In this document: one piece after another, positions 35,850 through 45,402 of the stretch
Position numbering within the stretch: the stretch's first letter is position 1
Layout: each line of letters opens with the position of its first letter
Assembly: GCA_007570785.1 (NCBI GenBank)
Contig: ML661885.1
Coordinates: 34,901,906-34,965,905 of the forward strand
Origin: Antilocapra americana
Lineage: Eukaryota > Chordata > Mammalia > Artiodactyla > Antilocapridae
Direction of reading: 5' to 3'
Length of the DNA stretch: 64,000 bases
Translations under genes and position numbers: made by a program
The notes under the pieces: model-generated
Databases searched by the model: none
What the model was told of the DNA's origin: nothing
The model's input: the letters and a program-made list of their open reading frames with translations, nothing else

Positions 35850-36530
35850 GCCCCACCGTTCATGGGGTTCTCAAGAATGCTGAAGTGGTCTGCCACTGCC
35901 TTCTCCAGTGCACCACGTTTTGTCAGAACTCTTCACCGTGACCTGTCTGTCTTGGGTGGCCCTACACAGTGTGGCTCATGGTTTCACTGAGTTACACAAG
36001 GCGGTGGTCCATGTGATCATTTTGGTTAGTTTTCTGTGATTGTGGTTTTCTTCCTGTCTGCACTTTGATCGATGAGGATAAGAAGCTTGTGCAAGCTTCC
36101 TGATGGGAGGCACTGGCTGTGGGGAAAACAGGGTCTTGCTCTGGTGGGCAGGGCTATGCTCATTAAATATTTAACTTTCTCCTGATGTGTGGGGCTGTGC
36201 TCCCTCCCAGTAGTTTGGCCTGAGGTGACCCAATCTTAAGAGTTTGCAAAGTCTATGGTAGGCTATAGGCTCTCTGGCAGGCGTAATGGTGACCTCCTCC
36301 AAGAGGACTTATGCCAGCACACCATGCCTCCTGGGACTGCTGCTGTCAGTGCCCCTGACCCCAAGGCATGCCTCAGCCAGACTCCCAAACACTCACAGGC
36401 AAGTCTGGCTCAGTCTCTTGTGGGGTCACTGCTTTTTTCTCCTGGGTTTTGGTGCACATAAAGTTTTGATTGTGCCCTCCGAAAGTCTCTGTTTCCTCAG
36501 TCCTGTGAAAGTTCTGTAATCAAATTCCAC
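35850..36530 (-). mobile_element. BovB 5' region, inverted
   Basis: 'gttcatggggttctcaag', 'cactgccttctccagtgcac', 'cagaactcttcaccgtgacc' and 'tgtctgtcttgggtggccc' match the antisense of the 5' part of BovB as I remember it. The continuation to 36530 ('tggcaggcgtaatggtgacc', 'gtgcacataaagttttgatt') is also commonly found next to BovB 5' ends. No coding potential. Confidence 0.6.
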
Positions 36531-36828
36531 AGACCTTCCAAACCAGATTCCCTGAATATTCACTGGAAGGACTGATGGTGAAGCTAAGCTCCAATACTCT
36601 GGCCACCTAATGCAAAGAGGTGACTCACTGGAAAAGACCCTGATGCTGGGAAAGACTGAGAGTGGAAGAAGGGGGTGACAAAGGATGAGATGGTTAGATA
36701 GCACCACTGACTCAATGGACATGAGTGTGAGCCAACTCCAGGAGATAGCCAGTAAAGGACAGGGAAGCCTGGCGTGCTGCAGTCTGCAGGGTCACAGAGT
36801 TGGAGACGACTGAGCAAGAACAACAACC
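36531..36828 (+). mobile_element. BovB LINE 3' end
   Basis: 'gaatattcactggaaggact', 'ctccaatactctggccacc', 'gatggttagatagcaccac' and 'gacgactgagcaagaacaac' are the sense 3' end of BovB. It directly follows the inverted 5' part. Confidence 0.9.
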
Positions 36829-36956
36829 AAATACTAAAAAAAAATTTTGTTTACTTATAACTATGTGATCTAGTAAACTGACTATAGTGATGCCTCCAAA
36901 CATGAGCTATGCTCAAGGTCTAAAAAAATTTTTTGAATCATAAAATAATTTACTCT

Positions 36957-37184
36957 TTGCTTGTGTGCATGCCAAGTCACTTCAGCAGTGTTCAACTCTT
37001 TGCAATCCTATAGACTGCAGCTTGCCAGGCTCCTCTGTCCATGGGAATTCTCCGGGCAAGAATACTGGATTGGTTTGCCATGCCCTCCTCCAGGAGATCT
37101 TCCCAATGCAGGGATCAAACCCATGTTTCCTGCAGCTCCTGCACTGCAGGCAGATTCTTTACCACTAAGTCACCAGGAAAGTCC
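36957..37184 (-). mobile_element. Bov-tA SINE
   Basis: Antisense full-length copy: 'gccaagtcacttcagcagtg', 'gcaagaatactggattgg', 'tcctccaggagatcttccc' and 'taagtcaccaggaaagtcc'. Confidence 0.92.
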
Positions 37185-38104
37185 AATTCACTCTTTTAGC
37201 AGGAACAAAAATGGTGTCATATGGTGTTTTCTTTGTAATTGCTATTAACTAGAGCAATGGTGTGATATGCTCCTTACTGTGTCTAAGTCCCAATATGGTT
37301 TTCCATAGAGGGGACTATAATGTCGGAGTCAACAAACACTATAAACTGTAAGACCAAAAGCAAAAACCTTGGAAAGGAGAGACACATTAGTAAAAGTAAC
37401 ATTCAAGTAAGTGGTCTGTTCACACAAAGAGTAAAATCAGAGACAGATGATCAAAGTTCTGTTAGGTCCATCCTTCAATGGTAGAACTATTTTATCATCA
37501 TTATTACTGAACATGAAATGGTGATAGATAAGGTCACTAACAACAAATGGAGTCCTGGAATACAGCCAATCTACAAGTGTGGAAGTGTCTGCACAAGATA
37601 TACTGCTACAACACACAGGATACTTTAAAGACCTGAAGGAAGAGTAAGAACAACAGAAAACTTAAGCAGCTGTTATAAAAATCAAAAATAAGGGTAGTCA
37701 CAAGCAAAAAGAGTAGAGGAAATCCTTAAAACAGACTAACAGATACTCATTTCAAAGGACACAATGCAAGGAAAACCCTACAGCCAAAGCCAATAGAGCT
37801 CTCATTTTAAGCAAAGATTGAACTAAAAATTAATGAAGAACCATTTACTTTTTACCTGCATATATACATGTTGCCTCTCATAGGAATTAATTTAGAAAGC
37901 TGTACTTATTCAAGAACCAGAGGGGGTAATCAAATTATTGCTGGAACACTCATTTCTTGAACCGTCTTCAGAACTCTGTAGGCATAACTGTAGAGACTTA
38001 CAGTATTTTTAACCCCAAATGCTAAGCTTTACTTCTCAACATGTTCCCTAATCCTGTTTCAAATGAAAAAAAGAGCACCTGAGTTGAGAAACTTTTAGCC
38101 CATC

Positions 38105-38230
38105 TAATCAACCTCATTTACAAGTAAGAAAATATAGGCCCAAAGAGCAAGTAATTGTCACAAATTCTTTCAGCAAGTTAATGGTAGGAAGTACCTACCC
38201 ACCTGACTGTGGTCAGAACTGTGACATCAC
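38105..38230 (-). repeat. MIR-like fragment
   Basis: 'catttacaagtaagaaaata', 'ggcccaaagagcaagtaatt' and 'cagcaagttaatggtagg' follow the antisense MIR order. Diverged. Confidence 0.5.
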
Positions 38231-39737
38231 AAGGTCTCTCTAACTTGTATCAGAGACTTGTGGGCACTATGAATATTAAAGACTGGGCCACAAGTACACA
38301 AGCCAGCTTCACCAGAAGAGGACTTTGTATAATACTTTGAAGCTGCAACTATGAAAGTGTCTGATATATTAATAGCAGTGTGCCCAATAAATGTTTCTGA
38401 ATCAATGAAATCAGATGTATATGTTTGGGCTTATTTATTAAAATATTCCCCATAATATTTCCTGGTTAAGTTACCCCACATATTCTTCACCTGCCTAGAG
38501 GCTGGTCACATTTCAATTGTTTTCAGTAAGTCAAATGAGATCTTACACACACAAACAAATCTTTTATTCAAACACTTTAAAGTTCCAGTCCTCATCCCTG
38601 GTCCACCTTTAAGAGGATTCTGCATCTGGTTAATATTCTTCAAAGCAAAAACCAAGTACATACCCTTCCGTTTTTCTAATTTCATAAACAGGAGTTGTGA
38701 AGAAAAGATTTTATGTAAACTGAAGAAAAGTTAACAAAAGGGACCATGCTAAAAATTACATTTTAATATTCAAGTTTCTTCAAAACTTAAGCTACACCCT
38801 TACATACAGAAATCAACAGATGTCCTCACTGGTTCACTGCGTTAAAATAAATCGTAGGATGTGGGGTTGTGAATAGATTTTATATTCTCTGTACTTTTCT
38901 CTATTTCCTAAACACGCTAATTCTCATATAAGTTACTCTCATGATTCCAAAATGCCTATCAGAACAGGTAACAAGAATAAAATATGACCACGAGAAGTCT
39001 GAGGAAGCCAACGACATTGGAGAAGTTAGCGTATGCATGACGCCAATACCGCTTCAGCAAGGGCTTTAAAAAATTTCGTAGGATATCAGTACCGTGTCAC
39101 TACGATTTATTTTTTTTTCTTTTAAGAATAGTACAACTCCACTATGACGAAAGAGAACACAACAGGCGGTAGAAATGACAACCGAGAAGTTTGCTACGTT
39201 CTGCCCCCTCAAGACAACACACAGCCTTTTAAAATACACGATACAAAAATCCACTGGGTGCCTGTGTACGTTACGCACTTTTTCAAAGTCGCATTAAGTA
39301 AGCGTGGATGTGAATTCTCACACATGTCAAATAAAACAATGACCCAGCCCAAACCGAAGCCAGACCAGGCGTTCTTAACGATCCCGAGAGGAAAAACACG
39401 AGCGTCACAACTGAGTCAATGTTCACCTCCCAGTGGGAGGGAAAAACTTCAGCGCTCCTACCCTTGAAACAGTTGGCGCGGTAAAGAAAGTCGAGTCCCG
39501 GGGCAGAAAAGCAGGAAGAGCAGGGCAGGAAGAGACGCGACGCGGCCCCGAGGAGGTCTTCCGCCCCCGGCGCAGAGCGAGCGCTCGGCCTCCTCAGCCC
39601 CGCCCGGGCCCCGGCCCACCTGCCGACGCTGCCCGGCCCGCGCCCCCTCGCGCGGCGCCCACCCCGCCGCCGTCCCCCCATGCCCCTGTCCTCAGCCCGG
39701 GTCGGCCGCGCGGGACGCGAAGGAAGGCTGGGCTCAC

Positions 39738-39936
39738 CGGGTCCCTCCGGGCTGGACGGCGCCGGGGGCCGGTGGGGCGGGGACCCGCACCCGGGGTCCC
39801 CCTGGGCGGGCTCCCTCAGGTAATCCTCGAAGCGCACCTGACGGGCTTCGCCGCCACCCCCGAAGCCCCACAGGCGGTTGGCCGTGCCCCGCAGAAGGCG
39901 CCCGCTCTTCCCCGTGAACGTGGTCAGGTAGTCCAT
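39738..39936 (-). CDS. OXR1: OXR1 coding exon 1 (alternative N-terminus)
   Basis: The ATG at 39936-39934 opens MDYLTTFTGKSGRLLRG and the exon runs 66 codons plus one base, ending SSPEGP before the donor GTGAGCC. The start context is strong (A at -3, G at +4). The trailing G joins AT of exon 2 to make Asp67, as in the known MDYLTTF isoform. The first half is basic and glycine-rich; the second half is proline-rich and probably disordered. No signal peptide or membrane segment is visible. The exon lies inside a CpG island, so this is a promoter-proximal first exon. The frame stays open upstream for another 98 codons to an in-frame ATG at 40230; I prefer the 39936 start because it matches the known isoform. 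Confidence 0.95.
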
Positions 39937-40061
39937 CCTGCCACGCGGGGCGAGAGCCCAGGAGGAGGCCGACGGTTTCTGCCGCGACGGCCGCCACTCG
40001 GTGCGCGCCCGCGCGCGCGTCCGACCCGACAGCGGGGGCGGCGGCGGCTCCTCACGCCTCC

Positions 40062-40085
40062 GGGGAGGCGGGGAGGGGGGAGGGG
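40062..40085 (+). promoter_or_regulatory. G-quadruplex-capable run
   Basis: The plus strand has four G-runs of four or more (GGGG, GGGG, GGGGGG, GGGG) separated by loops of one to three bases in 24 bp. This fits the usual quadruplex pattern. It lies on the template strand for OXR1, 126-149 bp upstream of the exon 1 ATG, in probable 5' leader or core promoter. Confidence 0.5.
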
Positions 40086-40331
40086 ACGGCCGCGGCTCGG
40101 CCCGGGGGCGACCATCAGGGAGCCCTGTGGCGGGGGAGGAAGCGCGGGACGAAAGTTTTTTTGGAAAACTTTTTGCCGTAGCTTCCCAACGCAGATTCGG
40201 GGCCAAACTTAGTTTGCAAAGTAGACACATACTTCCCGAACAGAGGCCGCGGCGAAAAGCGGCGGCCTTTCAGCCGGCCCAGCGGGGCCTGCCCGCTTCC
40301 CTCCCCCCGCGCCTGGCCCCGATGGAGGCGG

Positions 40332-40371
40332 CCCGCCCCGCCCCGCCCCGCCCCGGCCCGGCCCGGCCCGA
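40332..40371. promoter_or_regulatory. GC-box array
   Basis: Several overlapping CCCCGCCCC units are followed by GGCCC repeats. They lie about 400 bp upstream of the exon 1 ATG with respect to transcription. The pattern is the classic Sp1/KLF binding core; actual occupancy is inferred. Confidence 0.6.
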
Positions 40372-40944
40372 CCGGACTTTCTGGCCGCTGGCCGACAGCT
40401 GGGCAGGGCGTCTCCCGACCCGAGGGCCGGCGGGGCCGTCGGGGTGGCCTTGGGGAGGCTTTGCTGGGTTTTTGCGCGAAGCTTGGGGCCTGGGAGGGCA
40501 GCGTCCACAAGTTTCTGTCCGTCGAGAAGTTTCAGTGAGTTCGTGTGTGTTGGGGGGAGGGGCACGAACCCTGAGGAAACTTCTTGCAGTTTGAAATTTG
40601 GGGGAGGATGGCCGACTGGGTGAGAGGAGGGAGAGGTCGTAGTTAACATAAAACAGCCCAGATTAAGATGCTTCCTAAGGAAACATTATGAGACCATCTT
40701 CGTAAAATAAAGCATCAATCGTCAGGTTCGAAGTTCGCTGCGGCATGAGGAACTGATGTTAAGAGTTTGACATTCCATGACTGGTCCTGTCAGGCAAGGT
40801 AATTAGGGCTTTAATGTGCACCTCTATCCTTTAAGGAGAGAAAGAGCAGTGACATTTGATGGGCGTTTAGTACCCAATTTTGTCTCCTGCGAGAGCTGGT
40901 TATTCTCTTCCTTTTACGTCTGTTTGAAGGATCTTTAACGAAGT

Positions 40945-41145
40945 GGGCTTCCTAGGTGGCGCCAGTGGTAAAGAACCCGCCTGCCAATGCAGGAGACAAA
41001 AGAGAAGCAGGTTTGATCCCCTGAAAGAGGACAGGGCAACTCACTCCAGTATTCTTGCCTGGAAAATCCCATGGACACAGGAGTCTGGTGGGCTACATAC
41101 AGTCCATAGGGTTGCAAAGAGTTGGACACGACTGAAGAGACTTGG
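40945..41145 (+). mobile_element. Bov-tA SINE
   Basis: 'gggcttcctaggtggcgcca' to 'gttggacacgactgaagaga'. Complete copy about 425 bp upstream of the CpG island. Confidence 0.92.
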
Positions 41146-42624
41146 GAGACATAGCTCTTTAGTTTTTCCCATGCATTAAATAAAACTTTCTTGGAATTAC
41201 CAATTTATTAATGTATTTGAAGAAAAGGTTTGAATTAGAAAGTTGGAGAGCTGATCACACCAAACAATGGAGTCCAGAAAACATCTTTCAGGAACTTAAG
41301 CGTTTTGCCAAAACCCTTGGAGATTATCCTCCGAGCCGCACACTCCTGCCCCCTTTTCAGTTGACTGGTCTTTTTCTTACTGTCACCATTTTCAGCTTAC
41401 TAGGTTGAACAGACTTCACCGTTCTAACGTTAGCATCACGTTTATACTTGGTTAAATGTATAGAATGTCTGGGCTACACAACAGAGTGTAATTCACAGTG
41501 TTTCTGAGTAAGGACCCAGGCATGTGAATATCCAACAATGTGCTCAGATGTGGTGCTTGGGAAAGCACTGTTCTGGACTACTGGTAGAGTAGTTAGTGGC
41601 TCCCAGTTTTTCTGAGATTTCCATTTGATAAGGAAGCACTAAGCTTAGCACCATTTCCAAGATCTTAGATTCAGTAAGCTTTAAAATTTGAATTTCAATG
41701 ACTTAAGTCTAATCTTGATTAACTAAACTGAAATTATTTTATTTTTCTAAAATACATATTACATCTTCATATTTGCTATTTATTTTGTGATAATCATATG
41801 CAAAACTGGTTGAGTTTTTTATACCTGATTAAATCTGCACTTTTATCTCTAACCTTAGCAAGAACCTGTACTCTACCAGTTCAAACACTGGTTTACAAGC
41901 AGTTAACCCCCCCCCCCTTTTTTTTCCTGCTTCAGTTTCATAGAAACCTAGAGCTCCAGATAAAAACTTTGATGATTAAGTGCTTTACAAGTTTTTATTT
42001 AAACTCAGCCAAGCCCTAATGTCTCTGAAATCCATCTATTCATCAGCTTTCCTTTTTAATTCTTTACACTTGTTGTCTGAGCCGTCACTATTCTCCTGAA
42101 GTTACCAAATTCATTACTCAAACATGTTACTTGGTCTTCTATATGAGTCAAAACCATAGGCCATGAAATATAAACACTCTCACTTTTCTTCCCCTTTTCT
42201 TTGTAATCTACAGCAAGCTCATCTCCATATATTGCCTCAGAAGGAAGTCTTTGCTCTTGTCCATGCCTCTCCTTCTCCAAATTAATTACTGACCTTAGTC
42301 TGTTATTGTCTATGACTTGCCAGGCTTATTATTCCTTTGTGCTTTACTATTTTTTCTCTCTCCACTCTGGTTCCTTCCTCCTTATCCTACCTGTATCATC
42401 CACATATATTCCTCTCATGCTTTAAAAAAAAAAAAAATGGCCTTCCTTATATATCATGCCTGACTCCTCCAGCAACCCTTTGCCTCATTTTTAAAATAAC
42501 TTTACTGGCATATGATTTTACAAACCATATAATTCATCTGTTAAAAGTGTACACTTCACTGGTTGTTAGTATATTTAGACAGTTGTTAAACCATTCCCAA
42601 TCTAATTTTTGAAAATTTCTATCA

Positions 42625-42658
42625 TGGACACAACTTAGTGACTCAACAACAACAAAAA
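42625..42658 (+). mobile_element. Tiny BovB/Bov-A 3' tail insertion
   Basis: 'ggacacaacttagtgact' plus (CAA)n is the last 30-odd bases of Bov-A/BovB, set into the LINE-1 fossil. 'atca' occurs on both sides. Confidence 0.55.
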
Positions 42659-43313
42659 TCACCTCCCAAAGAAACTTATCCTTTGTAGTACTCTCCATTC
42701 TCACCACAGGCATAGACAACAACTAATCTGCTTTCTGTATCAATAGATTTGCCTTTTATAAACATTTCATGTGAACTGAATCATACAATATCTGGTCTTT
42801 GGTGTTTGACTTCTTTCAATTAGCCTAATGTTTCTGAGGCTTATTCATGTTGTAACATGTATTAGTAAGTCATTTTTTTAATTTCCAAATAATATAGGAA
42901 TAGATATTTATCCATTTATAAGTTGGTGGACATTTGGATTATTCCCACTTTTTAGCTATTAGGAGTAATGTTGCTATGAACATCTATGTATAAACTTTTT
43001 TGTGGACATATATTCTCATTTCTCTCTATACCTGAGGTTGAATTGCTGGATTTTTTTTTTTTTAAATAACATAGTCTAAGTTAAGATATACAATGTGTAT
43101 ATATAGTGAATATTACAAAATGATTACCACAGTGGAGTTAATTAACATTTCCATAAACTCATATAATTACCTTCTTGGTATAGTTGCTAGGAGAACATTT
43201 AAGAGTTACTCTCTTAGCAACTCTTCAACTATATAATACAATATTGTTAACTACAGTCACCATGTTATATGTTAGATCCCTCACAAGTTATTCAACTTAA
43301 AATTGGAAATGTA

Positions 43314-43674
43314 GGGACTTCTCTGATGGCTCAGTGGTAAAGGAATCTGCCTGCCAATGTAGGAGATGCGGGTTCAATTCCTGGTCTGGGAAGATCCCAC
43401 AGGCCTTGGAGCAACTAAGCCCCTGCATCACAGTTATTGAGCCTATGCTCTGGAGCCCGGGAGTGCAACTACTGAGCCCACGTGCTGCAGCTACTGAAGC
43501 CCGAGTGCCCTAGAGCCTGTGCTCCGCAACAAGAGAAGCCACCACAATGAGAGGCACACGCACTGCAACTAGAAAGTAGCCCCTGCTTGCTGCAACTGGA
43601 GAAATCCCACGCGGTAATAAGGACCCAGAACAGCCAAAAATCAATAAATAAATAAGATTTAAAGAAAAAGAAAT
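43314..43674 (+). mobile_element. CHR-type SINE, full length, with target-site duplication
   Basis: 'gggacttctctgatggctca' tRNA-like head, a long body ('gagcaactaagcccctgcat', 'caacaagagaagccaccaca') and an AAATAAATAAG tail. Flanked by ttggaaatgta at 43303-43313 and 43675-43685 (11 bp, perfect). Confidence 0.9.
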
Positions 43675-44853
43675 TTGGAAATGTATACCATTTGAGCAAC
43701 ATCTCACCATTTCCCCCATCCTCCAGACCCTGACAACCACTATTCTACTCTGTTTCTATGAGTACAATTTTATAGATTCCACATGAGAAATCATACAGTA
43801 CACAACCTGTCTTTGTCTGACATTTTAGTCAACATACTGCCCTTAAGGTCCATCCATGTTATTGCAAATGGTACTTCATTTTCATGGCTGAATAATATTT
43901 CATGGTGTTATCTAAACCTCATCAGCTTTATCCATTCATCCTATGATGGATATTTAGGTTGTACCCAGTTCTTAGGTATTGTGAATAAAGCTGCAGTGAA
44001 CATGAGGATGCAGATATCTCTCTGAGATAATGATTTCATTCCCTATGGATGTATACCCAGTAGTGGGATTGATGGATCCTATGATAGGTCTATTTGTAAC
44101 TTTTTGTGGAACCTCCATTGTTTTCCCTAGTGGCTGTACCAGTGTATCCACACCAACATTGATGAAGATTCCCTTTTTACCACATCCTTGCTAACACTTA
44201 TCTCCTACCTTTTTGATAACAGCCATTCTAATAGGTGTGAGGTGATCTTATTATGGTTTTGATGTGCATTTCCCTGATGACTAGTGATGTTGAGCATGTT
44301 TTCGCGTAACTGTTGTCTTCTTTGGAAAAGTGTCTATTCAGATCCTCTGCCCAGTTTTTAATTCAACTGTTGGTTTTCTGCTATTGAGTTTTACGAGTTC
44401 CATATATATTTTGGATATTAACCCCTTTCAGATAAGTGGTTTGCAAATACTTTTCTCCCATTTCTTAGGCTGGCTTTTTATCTTGTTGACTATTTCTTTT
44501 CTGTGATGCAGTCCCTCTGGGTTATTTTCATTTTTGTTGCCTGTGCTTTTGGTGTCATATCCAAAAATTCACTGCCAAGACCAGTGTCAAGAAACATTTT
44601 CCCTCTGTTTTCACATTTGAATTTTTAATTTGCTTCAAGTTAATTTTTATATGTTTTGTATGATAGACATAGAATTTCATTCTTTTGCATGTGAATACCT
44701 AGTTTCCCCAGCAGCATTTATTCTTGGCTCCCCTGTCAAATATTAGTTGATGGTATATGCATGGTTTATTTTTATTTCTGGGTTCTTGATTCTGTTTCAC
44801 TGGTAGATGAATATACCATATGTGTCTGTTTCTATGCCAGTATTCCACTGTTT

Positions 44854-45402
44854 GTTTGTTTTTATTTGAGGCTGACTGCTTTACAATGTTGTATTGGTTT
44901 CTGCTGCACAACATGAATCAGCTCTGTGTGCTTGCTCAATCACTCAGTCCTAGCCAACTCTTTGCGACCCCCTTACTACAGCCCACCAGGTTCCTCTTTC
45001 CATGGAATTCTCCAGGCAAGAATACTGGAGTGGGTTGCCATTTCCTACTCCATGGGATCTTCCTGACTCAGGGATCAAACCCGTGTCTCCTGTGGCTCCT
45101 GTATCAGCAGGTGTATTCTTTACCACTGAGCCACCTTGGAAGCTATAAGTATACATATATCCCCTTCCTCTTAAATCTCCCTGCCACCTTGCCCTCCATC
45201 CTAGCCCTCTAGGTCATCATGGAGCAGTGAGCTGAGCTCCCCATGCTATACGCTGCTTCCCACTAGCTATTTTACACATGGTAGTGTATGTGTATCATTG
45301 CTACTCTCTCAAATTGTTCTACCCTCTCCTTCCTCCACTATGTCCACAAGTCTGTTCTCTACGTCTGCATCTCTATTCCTGCCCAACGTAGGTTCATCGG
45401 TA
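44854..45402 (-). mobile_element. Ruminant LINE-1 3' end nested in the fossil
   Basis: 'gactgctttacaatgttgta', 'cctagccctctaggtcatca' and 'ccacaagtctgttctctacg' are antisense L1_BT 3' UTR. Flanked by tccactgttt at 44844-44853 and 45403-45412. Interrupted by a Bov-tA. Confidence 0.85.
44936..45144 (-). mobile_element. Bov-tA SINE nested in LINE-1
   Basis: 'cttgctcaatcactcagtcc', 'aatactggagtgggttgcc' and 'taccactgagccaccttgga'. Third nesting level. Confidence 0.92.

Larger units (their letters stand above)
23681..39737 (-). other. OXR1 intron 1
   Basis: 16.06 kb between donor GTGAGCC in the CpG island and the TTCCAG acceptor of exon 2. It contains the nested LINE-1/BovB block, four Bov-tA-type SINEs plus a Bov-A piece, a MIR, long antisense LINE-1 stretches and a rearranged BovB. 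From 26670 to 28240, 34730 to 35830 and 37190 to 38990 I see no clear element beyond scattered MIR-like phrases. Confidence 0.85.
1..39936 (-). other. OXR1: OXR1 gene, partial (seven coding exons; 3' part beyond left edge)
   Basis: OXR1 is a TLDc-family protein that protects cells, neurons especially, from oxidative damage; TLDc proteins are also known to bind the V-ATPase. Seven minus-strand exons join in one frame with canonical GT-AG introns and give an N-terminus, a LysM domain, a GRAM-like domain and an acidic linker in the family order. Distinctive stretches such as VLYVPDPEYVSSVESSP, PARVVSSTSEEEEAFTEKF and STAPRSTEESLSEDVFTE match the OXR1 protein as I remember it. Introns from 5' to 3' are about 16.1, 3.6, 1.4, 8.4, 3.6 and 2.8 kb, then one running off the left edge. 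The TLDc exons are absent, so the product is incomplete here. The paralogue NCOA7 shares the architecture, but the sequence fits OXR1 better. Confidence 0.96.
39470..40520 (-). promoter_or_regulatory. OXR1: CpG island and probable alternative promoter of OXR1
   Basis: GC content and CG dinucleotides rise sharply from about 39470 and fall again by about 40520, against an AT-rich, CG-poor background. The island spans exon 1 and about 0.6 kb upstream. It includes a tandem array of GC boxes at 40332-40371 of the type bound by Sp/KLF factors, a GGGGCGGCGGCGG run at 40034-40046 and a GC alternation at 40001-40020. No TATA box is evident, so dispersed transcription starts are likely. The exact start site cannot be read from sequence. 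Confidence 0.85.

Noticed and set aside
39144..39467. 107-residue plus-strand frame in the island shoulder, antisense to OXR1 intron 1
   Set aside because: No recognised domain, no splice or promoter evidence of its own; length is within chance expectation. A divergent non-coding transcript is possible but unsupported.
39283..40649. Several long open frames on both strands in the GC-rich region (for example plus-strand 39433-40212 and 40001-40594)
   Set aside because: They are products of stop-poor GC-rich DNA overlapping OXR1 exon 1. Their proteins are Pro/Arg/Gly/Ala low-complexity with no recognised domain.
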